A stretch of DNA of 64,000 bases, from NCBI GenBank assembly GCA_025531455.1, contig JAMYHL010000024.1, positions 496,001-560,000 on the forward strand, in the 5' to 3' direction. The DNA comes from Apiotrichum sp. Y4204 (taxonomy: Eukaryota > Basidiomycota > Tremellomycetes > Trichosporonales > Trichosporonaceae). Position numbers and translations under genes: made by a program. A model generated the notes under the pieces. The model was not told the origin of the DNA, ran no database searches, and saw only the letters and a list, made by a program, of their open reading frames with translations. Positions 55,922 to 64,000 of the stretch are shown one piece after another; the first letter of the stretch is position 1; every line of letters begins with the position of its first letter.

Positions 55922-58801
55922 CTACGCGGATGCGCGCTTCACGAGCTCTTCGAGCGCCACGGCCCGGAACGCCCCTTCTTCCTGTGCAAACACCGCGTCC
56001 GCTCCAATGTACACGACTACGCCGCCGCGGTCCGCGTTCTTGCCGACGCGGAAGAGCGGCTTGCCTGTCGTCGGATGGCTCTTCCCCAGAGGCACGAGGA
56101 CAAGGTCGCTGGACGCAATGACGTCCTCCACGATAGAGCGGAACGTAATGTCCAGCTCGGGCACGGGTTTCGGCTTGGCCTTGGGTTTCGGCTGCGGCGT
56201 GCCGTTGCGCGACTTGTCGCGGGACGATTTCGACTTTGACGGCAGAGGTGTGAAAGTGGGTTTCGGCAGGCGCGTCGGCGCGTCTGCCCCAAGTTCCAGT
56301 GCCGCGTCCATGAGTCGCAAGCCCGAGTCGAAGCCGTGCGCAATCGCCGGATTTGCCAGTGCGTCGGCGGGGAAGATGCCCTTCCACATCTCGAACCACT
56401 GCGCAACCTCGTCGCCGGAGTAGCCGGGATGCACGAGCCACATGTACAGAATGTTGAGCCATTTCGGGAAGAACTCGAGCTCGAACAGACGGGCAAAATG
56501 TGATGGCCGGAGGAGGGTGTTCCACGGAAGCACAAGCTGCAACGGGGCGAGGTCCTGCGCGGCGGGGTTGATCGTAAAATCGTCCCGAAGCACCGAACCC
56601 AGCTTCGGAAGCACAAACTCGCCCATGAACTTGTCCCACTCTGAGGATGAGAAGACCTGCGTGTTAGTTGAGAGTTTGAAACCTGTGATCAGATAACTCA
56701 CGTCCTTCCGCCACCGGGAGAGCTCTTCGATGACGCCGTCGGTCGGGTTCCATTTCCGGAGCACGGCCTTGACGCGGCGCTTGCCCTCGTTGAGGACGTC
56801 GGTAGCTCGCTCGCCGAGAATCGGCAGCCAGGGGAAGATGATGGATGCGAGCGACTGCGACTTCGGTCGCCAACGCTCCACTGCGTCCACAATCTTGGGG
56901 AGAATAAGCTGGTCGAGGAGGTTGTCGCGGACAAACTCGGGGAGAAGGGACTCCCACGACTCGAAGAGATGCACAGCCGGGAATGGATCTGTCGCCTCCC
57001 ACTCGTTGTTGATCGCGGACCGGACTTTTGGCAGCCAGCGGTTCCACACTAGACTCTCCCATGCGGACATAGTTCCGGTGGGCTCAGCGTCGAGGTTGAA
57101 CGCGCGCCGCCAAGGCTTGAGGGTCGAGAGAAGAGCGTCCGAAGAGAGGTCAAACGGCTGCCATGACGCGAACGCCTTGGACAGGACGTGGTCGATAGCG
57201 CCCACAATGACGTCGTCCAGCCCCATGGCCGTGTACTCCATTTTGAAGCCGAGGAGCACGTCGAATGGTCCCTCGAGCGCCTCGAGAGACGTGCTGCCTT
57301 TCCGTACCTCCACATCGGCTGCCGCCGAGATATCCTTCACCGCCTTCTGGATTGTCTCCAAGCGGGCAATGTCCTCCGTTACGCTCTCCTTCTTGGCCCG
57401 CGCGCGCTCCTCCTCCCTCGTGTTCCATCGCCGCCGCTCGTTGACGCTCTTGCCCTCCTTGACAAGATTCGTCACCTCGCCCTTGGACATGTCGAGAATG
57501 AGGCGTAGGTTGTGTCGTAGTTCCGGAAGCTGCATTGTGTCGGCCGAAGGCGTCCATGTCGATAGTGACAATTCCGATAGCGATTCGACAGTCTTGAGCT
57601 CGCCACTTCGCGCATCCAGCACAAGGCCCATTCCGGCGCGCGTCGTGTCCTCCTCAGCCATAAGCTGCTCGTACGTCTTGTGTTCGACCTTGACCTTGAC
57701 GCGTTTTTCCTTCTTCCATCCGTCCCGCTGGACGGCTGGCTCTTTCGGTCCCTTCTTCCTTCCACTTCTCGGCTTCGGCTCGTCCTCCACCAACTCTCCC
57801 TTCCGCCGCGCTTCGGCCTTGCTCTCCTCGGAACGGATACCGGACGTGATACCCTGGCCGCGCTGCATGACCTTGACGGCAATCGGTACCGCTAATCCAT
57901 CCTCAGACGCACCGAGACCCTTGCCTGGTGCCCAACCCATGTTGGCGAGCATGCGAGCACCAAAGCTACTAGAGATCTTCGAGAAGTGCGCCTTCTCCGT
58001 GTTCGTGAGCTTGTGCGCCTGTTGGCTCGCGCTCGGTGCCGGTGAAGCGGACTTGGGGGTAAAGTTGCTGCGCTCGCGGTCGGCGTTCGCCTTGAAAGCC
58101 GACATTGCGGACGCCGCGCGGCCAAAGGCTGAGGGAACCTCCTTCGGCGTCTCGTCCTCTGGCGGGTGCTCCACGCGCTCATCCTCAACCTTCCGTCCTG
58201 AGTCAAACATGGATTTGACGGCCCCGATCCCCATCCTCCCGCTGCGTCCATTTGAGGCTGCAGGCGGAGCATCAGATCCGCCAGCCATGAAGGCCTTCAT
58301 GGACGACATACCCATCCCCATGCCCATCCCCCGCGGCGGTTCATCCTCCTCGCCTTCGCCCACGACGCGAGGTGTGGCCTGCCGTGTAGATGTTGGTCCG
58401 GTGTCGTCATCATCGTCGTTTTCAGAGTCACCAGTATCATCACTCGGTGGCGCAGTGATGTCCTGCGACGCGGGCTTGGATCCCGAGACAAAGCTCGGTG
58501 CTCTGTCGTTAGCTCGATCTATCGACTTTACCCACTTTGTCCAATCAGTCCGCGCGCTGCCTCCCCGTTTTCCGCCTCTTCCCCGTCCAGAACGCGGGGG
58601 CGGCGCGTCCTCGGCGCCAAAGATGCCCTCCCACGCGGACTCCTTCCCGCCGGTCCGCGGCCGTTTGTGCTTGCGCTCGAACAACCGACGCTCGGCGCGC
58701 GAGTCCTCGTCCTCCTGCGAGTTGAAGCTGTCGTCCGATGCCACCGAGTCGTCCGAGTCTGAGCCGTCGGAGAGCATGCCGGCCTTTTTGCGCCTCGCCA
58801 T
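55922..58801 (-). CDS. TFIP11: G-patch splicing factor TFIP11 / Ntr1
   Basis: It stimulates the helicase Prp43 to release the lariat intron in spliceosome disassembly, in the nucleus. Exons are 58801-58536, 58502-56702 and 56656-55922, giving 933 residues. Both introns (33 and 45 nt) are multiples of three without stops, so the gene looks like one unbroken frame. They have normal ends (GTGGGT...CTAACGACAG and GTGAGT...CTAACACGCAG). The acidic/basic N-terminus is typical. The G-patch appears as FGARMLANMGWAPGKGLGAS. The GCF-like helical region includes FESWESLLPEFVRDNLLDQL, KIVDAVERWRP and FPWLPILGERATDVLNEGKR. The C-terminal region ends with a double-stranded-RNA-binding-like segment. The start at 58801 (MARRKKAGMLSDGSDSDD) is preferred over an upstream in-frame ATG at 58870. 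Confidence 0.94.
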   Translation of the reverse strand: MARRKKAGMLSDGSDSDDSVASDDSFNSQEDEDSRAERRLFERKHKRPRTGGKESAWEGIFGAEDAPPPRSGRGRGGKRGGSARTDWTKWVKSIDRANDRAPSFVSGSKPASQDITAPPSDDTGDSENDDDDDTGPTSTRQATPRVVGEGEEDEPPRGMGMGMGMSSMKAFMAGGSDAPPAASNGRSGRMGIGAVKSMFDSGRKVEDERVEHPPEDETPKEVPSAFGRAASAMSAFKANADRERSNFTPKSASPAPSASQQAHKLTNTEKAHFSKISSSFGARMLANMGWAPGKGLGASEDGLAVPIAVKVMQRGQGITSGIRSEESKAEARRKGELVEDEPKPRSGRKKGPKEPAVQRDGWKKEKRVKVKVEHKTYEQLMAEEDTTRAGMGLVLDARSGELKTVESLSELSLSTWTPSADTMQLPELRHNLRLILDMSKGEVTNLVKEGKSVNERRRWNTREEERARAKKESVTEDIARLETIQKAVKDISAAADVEVRKGSTSLEALEGPFDVLLGFKMEYTAMGLDDVIVGAIDHVLSKAFASWQPFDLSSDALLSTLKPWRRAFNLDAEPTGTMSAWESLVWNRWLPKVRSAINNEWEATDPFPAVHLFESWESLLPEFVRDNLLDQLILPKIVDAVERWRPKSQSLASIIFPWLPILGERATDVLNEGKRRVKAVLRKWNPTDGVIEELSRWRKDVSYLITGFKLSTNTQVFSSSEWDKFMGEFVLPKLGSVLRDDFTINPAAQDLAPLQLVLPWNTLLRPSHFARLFELEFFPKWLNILYMWLVHPGYSGDEVAQWFEMWKGIFPADALANPAIAHGFDSGLRLMDAALELGADAPTRLPKPTFTPLPSKSKSSRDKSRNGTPQPKPKAKPKPVPELDITFRSIVEDVIASSDLVLVPLGKSHPTTGKPLFRVGKNADRGGVVVYIGADAVFAQEEGAFRAVALEELVKRASA

Positions 58802-59878
58802 CGTGCGATGTCGGAGAGAGAGTGGAGTGATTGTTTTTGTTGGAACGTGATTCTGATTCTCATCTGTCACTCATCTCAGTCTCCCAGTCATACTGGGTGG
58901 CAGTGCCACAAAGCGTCACGTGACACCACCTGTTATGTAATCTCGGAATCAATATGTTCTGGGCCGGGACCCGCATGCCCAGCCCCGCCACCCGAGAGGG
59001 GCATGATGCGCGCAATGATGCACAACCCAAATCCCTGTGAAAGCCGTTTTCCGTGTGTGCTTTTGCTCCGGAGCTCCGATCTCTTCCCCCCCTTTGGCGC
59101 GCATGGCTGCACGCGCCTCCGCCCCGCAGTTGGATCAAGGGGCCAGGGCCCAGAAAAGGGTTGACGCGTGCCACCGTCAACCCGGATTGCGCACAACACA
59201 ATGTACTGGTATTTGCTTGTGTCTTCCCTCCAGTTCTCCGCCTCTTCTCCGCTGCTGGCTGTTGGACCTGTTACAGTGGTGGGTAGGATGGGGGTGTCTT
59301 CCGTCTGCGAATGTTATTTTGATGTTGTCTTCCTTTTCTCCTTCTTCACACACCCAACAACTCTCACCACCGTTAACCCTCTCGTCACCACTACTCCTAC
59401 TCTCCTCACCGTCTCTTGATATCACCAGCACGCAGCACGCGTCGTCGCGTCCTCATCGCGTTTGCTGGTGGTCCAGTAGTGCATATATGCAATGTGCGCT
59501 TCGCCCTAATTGGTCGTCATTACGATTTTACTTTTGATTATTAGATCAGCATTACCAGCCTATCATTATCATTGGCCCTCAACACGCCAACGCCAAAACA
59601 ATCGTCATTTCCTCCATTCTCACTTCTCCTACCTCTGTCGGTGGAGTGCGTTCTCGAACCCTGTCATTTCTCGCTCTTTCCTTTGTCGACAACCCTGTAG
59701 CAACATCACAACCGAATAAACACCGCTGCGCTGCCAACCCATTGCACCACGCTGTCCCCTCGCAGAGGCCAGTTCCTTGCCCTTGCATCCCCTCAGGACT
59801 CGAGATCTCCCGCCTACCTCATCTGAGCTTTAGACCCCCAGGCCACAAGCTCGTGTTCCCCCCGACCTGTGTGCAAGC
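58802..59878. promoter_or_regulatory. Divergent intergenic region, TFIP11 / SAP-TKL kinase
   Basis: A 10-bp palindrome GTCACGTGAC with an E-box core lies at 58915-58924. The right half is pyrimidine-rich and presumably is a long leader of the kinase gene. No exon is seen. Confidence 0.5.
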
Positions 59879-62800
59879 ATGATTCGCACCCGGTCGCGTC
59901 CGGCCCAGGACTCTCAGCGGCGGACGTCGACCCAGCTCCAACTTCATCGTCATGCAGTCACTCCCGTCCGCCGACCACCAAAACGCCGGCGTCTCGGGCG
60001 CTCGTCTCTTGCGATCAAGTTGCAGTACTCGACCTCGGATTCGGACGACAACTCCGACACCCCGTCACGTCTAGTGAACAATATGAGCCCCGGCGCATTT
60101 GCCAGCCCGCGCGTGCGCACCCGCCAACTCGGGCGACTAAAACCCAGGGCACTCCGAACTGTCCAGATCTCTGACGAAGAAGAGGCGACGAGCCCTCGCA
60201 AGCGCAAACGCTCTGACGACTCTCGTTCAACCTCTGTCGGTTCTGGAAGCTGGATAGAAACCGAAGTGGAGATGGAAATGGGCTCGGACCTTATTCGCAA
60301 AGGTAAGTACAGGCGTAAACAGTGTCTCATCAGCAAAACATTGCCTGACAGAAACAGAGGATGAGCACCTCCTGCTGTTTGCCCCGGCGCACGCACTGCA
60401 CCGGCTGCGCAAAAACGAGCTCATTCGTCTATGGAAGGTGGCCGGCATGTGGCCTGATGAGAGCATGGTGGAGGAGGACCCGCATCTTGGCAAGGTGCAG
60501 CTGGTCACTGGCATCATTGCTGCTGTAAGTCACCATACCACCTTGGTATCCTCAACTCACATCGCAGCGGAACGAGTTTTCCGCCAAGTCGTCCTCTCTT
60601 GACGCCTCGTTCGACGGCAACACGAGCAGCTCAACTTTGACCTCTCCTCCTGCTACTTCGGACGATATCTCGCGCGACGCGGACGTGACACCAAAGGCGC
60701 CCAGAGGAAGGGCACGAGAGCAGCCGGTTGCGCGTCCTCCTGCGCGGAAGGACAGGTTGAAGGGGCGTGGGACCAAGGCGAAGAAGACTCTCAAGGCACG
60801 CTTCGGACCAAACATTAAAAGTCCCGAAACGCACCCTCGTCGCGCGGGGACACGCTCGTCCACATTGTCGTCGGTGTACACCACAACTGAGGGTTCGCTC
60901 GACGACAATGTTCGTTCCACTCCGTTAGTACGTCGCCTGCGTCCGCGCAAGGGCACGTCTACGAGCACCAACACCTCGAAGGCGTCAAACCATGACGCCG
61001 ATGCGGAGGACAATGGAGACGACCTGAATAGTCCGTCGACACGGAGGCGATCGGCATCATTCAGCCGCCGCGCTCGCCATCAACGCGATGCCAAACGTGC
61101 AGCCATGAAGGCTATTGCGAATGGCGACGATGCTAGCGGCGAGTCGTCGTGGGAAGAGACCTCATCACCCGAGCCGATGCCAACTACCAAGGGGTCCAAG
61201 GGCTCGAAGGCGGCCAAGGAGACTCAAGAGGCGAAGGGCTCGAAGGGATCCAAGGGTTCCAAGGGCTCAAACACATCCCCCGCGAAGCGCGCCAATGCTT
61301 CTCCGACGAAACGCTCAAATGGGTCACCCACCAAGCGCCCTACTCGCCGTGGATCTGATGCTATGATGTTGGACGAGACGCCAGCGGACCTAGACAGTGC
61401 GCGCACCACGCGCTCCGGCAGGGTATTTGCCGCCGAGCCACCGGAGAAGGCATTCAGCGAGCTCCGCGACTCGCCTGACCCCAACTCTGAGTCGCTGGAC
61501 GAGGACGACACCGACGACACGGAACAGCCCAGCAGTGAGTGCCCATCTTCGTTGGAGAATTGTAAACTGACAGCAGGTTCCGATCTCGCAGCTGCTACAT
61601 TGTCTTCCCTCACTCGCCTTCGGCGCGATGAGCTTGTGCAAATGTGCGAGGTGCGCAGCCTTGAGGTTGGCGGTACCAAGGTGCAGCTTGCTCGGGCGTT
61701 ATTGGACTGGCGTGATGAGGACCAGATGGAACGCACATCAACCACCAGCTCTCAAGGCACTGCCAGGCCGGCCTCGCCCGAGATACAGGTGGTCAAGGCG
61801 GTTGCAAGCAACTCGCGCAAGAGAGACGGCCAAGCCACGCCGGTGCTCCTCCGCACACACATCCACGCTGAGGGGCCTGAGACCCCGCCACGAGTCGACG
61901 AGCCCGACTCGGCTTCCCAGGAGCACGACTTAAACCTCGATCTCCAGGAGCTCGGTCTCGAGGACTTCACTATCAAGCCTGAACATCTCGTCAAGGAAGA
62001 CAAGATTGGCAGTGGCGGTTTCAAGGATGTGTATGTTGGTCGGCTTCGCGGCCGCAAGGTTGCGATTTCCGAGTTCCGAGGCCACCTGAGCGAGATGGAC
62101 ATGCGGGAGCTCAAACTCCTCGCCGAGTTCCGCCACCCAAACATTGTCCGTTTCCGCGGCATCTGCATCCCAGAGGACAATTCGCAGGTCCCATGCATGC
62201 TCATCAGCGAGCTGTGCGAAAACGGTGATCTGTACGATTACATTCGTAACGTGCCTCCTCCGTCTGTCAAGCGCGTCCTCCGCCTGATGCTCGACATTGC
62301 CAAGGGACTGGAATATCTCCATCTCCGCACCCCGTCGATCATCCACCGTGATGTAAGTTGTTGTCATATCTTAGTACTAACTTTCAGTGCAAGTCGACCA
62401 ACATTCTCATTACGCGCGGCAATGTCGCCAAGGTCGGCGACTTTGGACTCGCGCGCGTGAAGAACAGCACCCGGTCTATGATTGCCAGCCTGGTCGGCAC
62501 GGTGAACTGGCAGGCGCCAGAGTTGTGGCACGCCAACCCGCGCTACGACTACAAGGTGGACGTGTTCTCTGCTGCCCTGGTGTACTGGGAGATGCTCTCT
62601 GGCTGGGCGCCGAATGGCGAGAAGGTGTGTGGGCAGCTCGACCGTCTGAAAACCATAAGCTGACACTTTACAGAAGTACCCTTGGGAGGGCCGCAACGAA
62701 CACTACATCTATGACGCTGTGGGACAGAAGCACCGGCGCCCGCCGCTCACTGGCCTTCGCAAGGCGTGGGGCACGGGACCGATCGACCTCATCGAGCGCA

Positions 62801-62883
62801 TGTGGGCGCAGGACCCGCGCGACAGGCCGACCATGTCTGAAGTCGTCGCCGCATTGGAGCGCATGGTGGCGGAGTGCAAGTAG
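59879..62883 (+). CDS. SAP-domain TKL-family protein kinase
   Basis: This looks like a nuclear serine/threonine kinase of the basidiomycete TKL group. Exons are 59879-60302, 60358-60524, 60568-61534, 61577-62352, 62388-62624 and 62674-62883, giving 926 residues. A basic N-terminus with KRRRL and RKRKR clusters precedes a SAP-like helix pair (LHRLRKNELIRLWKVAG). A long Ser/Lys-rich region includes GSKGSKGSKGSN repeats. A clear SAP motif follows (SSLTRLRRDELVQMCEVRSL). The kinase domain shows IGSGGFKDVYVGRLRGRKVA, HRDCKSTNIL, DFGLARV and GTVNWQAPELWH. The beta3 position reads VAIS where most kinases have VAIK, while a lysine sits in the glycine loop (GGFK). SAP suggests DNA or chromatin binding. 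The substrate is unknown. Confidence 0.88.
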
Positions 62884-63360
62884 AGAAAGGAAAGGAAGAA
62901 GGGAGTCGCATAAAGAGTTACACTCACAGAGAAACATCAGCATTGAAAGCATGGGGAAGTGCATGGCGTGCATGGAGAAGTGCATACTGCAGAATTGCGC
63001 ATTGTAGTCAAATGTATCAACTGAACGCATCGGGAGCAGAGATCGACGAGCTGAGGGGAGGGGCTAAGAACATTGCATGCATGGAGGAATGGACGCGATC
63101 GGCAAACTTGTGCGCAGATGGCTGTGGTAATGTAAATATTCCTAATGGGTTTGCATGTATTTTGAAAAGGCAATAGAAATTCCAGCAAAGACCTAATGAC
63201 TAAATGCTTCCGCAACTTGGGTGTCATCTCGACAACTCTCCACAATCACAATCACAATCACAAAGTAGTGACTGGTGGTGGCCATCGAAAACAATCTCTA
63301 CACCCATATTACACTCCTCACACTTTCCACTACACCATCACACCCACGAACATCCACACC
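62884..63360. other. Intergenic region upstream of RTF1
   Basis: It holds the kinase 3' flank with several ATGCATG/TGCATGG units (62950-62990) and an ACAATC hexamer repeat (63242-63260) in the RTF1 leader. No exon is seen. Confidence 0.5.
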
Positions 63361-64000
63361 ATGTCCGACGATTTCGAGAATGAGCTCCTCGGGCTCGTGG
63401 AGGACGAGCCGCATCACCGCAAGAAGCGCTCTGGGCGGGGTCACGGATAGTGAGTGCCAGCGGAAGGGAGCGGGAATCCGAGGAAGGGCGGCAGCGTATA
63501 TCCCGAAAGCTGAGAAGTATACTTACTCGCAGTGGCGAATCGGACGAGGGCGAGGAGGACATGGAGATGGACATGGATATGGACATGGACATGGACATTG
63601 ACTCGGACAATGAGGCGCCGCGCGGGAACGAGAACCCGTACCCCCTCGAGGGCAAGTACAAGAACGAGGAGGACCGCGATTGGTGAGTGGGAGAGCTGGG
63701 TATATGCGATGTGCTGACAGTAGGCTCGATGGACTGCCCGAAATCGAACGTGAGAGTATCCTCGCGAGCCGGCAGGAGGAGATGCAAAAGTACAAGGAGA
63801 GTCTGCAGATTGCGGCCATGTACAAGATGGCGGTCGAGGACGACGACGAGGACGAGACACCGCGCAAGCGGCAACGTAAGCTGATGGTCGTTGTTTAAAA
63901 GCTTACCGCAGGGAAACACACGTCTGTCACGACCGAGGCGTCGCGCGCGATGGCCGAGCTCAAGCAGATGCGCAAGGCCAAGGACGAGCGGCGCGAGCGA
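63361..64000 (+). CDS. RTF1: RTF1, Paf1-complex subunit (5' part, cut by window end)
   Basis: This nuclear transcription-elongation factor promotes H2B ubiquitination. Only the N-terminal region is present. Exons are 63361-63449, 63533-63682, 63724-63875 and 63912-64000 (open at the window end), giving 160 codons. It starts MSDDFENELLGLVEDEPHHR, then an acidic stretch with a (MD)n repeat encoded by ATGGAC units (63558-63600). The hallmark RTF1 segment follows: NPYPLEGKYKNEEDRDWLDG and LPEIERESILASRQEEMQKY. The Plus3 domain should follow beyond 64000. The exon-3 acceptor is the TAG of CTGACAGTAG, which keeps the DWLDGLPEIE frame. Confidence 0.93.

Noticed and set aside
56730..58850. 706-codon plus-strand open frame
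   Set aside because: Antisense of TFIP11, which has a clear G-patch and conserved regions on the minus strand.

Overview
This window is nuclear DNA of a GC-rich, intron-rich fungus, most likely a basidiomycetous yeast of the Tremellomycetes (I lean to Trichosporonales). That placement is inference. It rests on short introns (mostly about 30-60 nt, with CTGAC or CTAAC branch sites just before the acceptor), strongly C/G-ending codons, and gene families such as a basidiomycete-type TKL kinase. There are no bacterial-style operons, CRISPR arrays, rRNA genes or recognisable transposons. I assembled 21 complete protein genes, one gene cut by the window end, and one intron-containing tRNA gene. Splice joins were read by eye. 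Every complete model gives an exact multiple of three and ends in a stop codon.

Layout. 0.3-9.9 kb: a 32-residue metallothionein-like gene, myo-inositol oxygenase, a divergent maltose-type sugar permease, and an unrecognised 523-residue protein. 10-15 kb: GABA transaminase divergent from an amidase. 16-25 kb: a TLDc/OXR1 protein, the 25S rRNA methyltransferase BMT2, a syntaxin-6/Tlg1-type SNARE, the GPI inositol-deacylase BST1/PGAP1, and a single-pass membrane protein. 25-33.5 kb: a gene-poor stretch around GAPDH, with a region of coding-like fragments in shifting frames and a tRNA-Pro(AGG). 33.8-49.3 kb: MPS1 kinase, CSN6, an ACBD6-like acyl-CoA-binding/ankyrin protein, a 1605-residue acidic protein and a 1410-residue PACT-domain spindle-pole coiled-coil protein. 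50-64 kb: mitofusin FZO1, the GTPase DRG1/RBG1, the splicing factor TFIP11/Ntr1, a SAP-domain TKL kinase and the start of RTF1.

How the genes relate. Most are housekeeping genes, often in head-to-head pairs. Two pairs look metabolically linked: GABA transaminase with an amidase, recalling the omega-amino-acid/acetamide regulon of Aspergillus, and inositol oxygenase with a sugar permease. A CACGTG E-box lies in most of the divergent or upstream regions of the housekeeping genes.

The most striking structure is DRG1. Its first 63 residues or so are split over seven exons, four of which are only 15, 10, 5 and 7 nt long. The joined product matches the conserved DRG N-terminus. Other points of interest are the split metallothionein gene, the SAP-TKL kinase whose beta3 lysine is replaced by serine with a lysine in the glycine loop, repeated GTGGGT splice donors, and three introns whose lengths are multiples of three and which hide inside apparently open frames.
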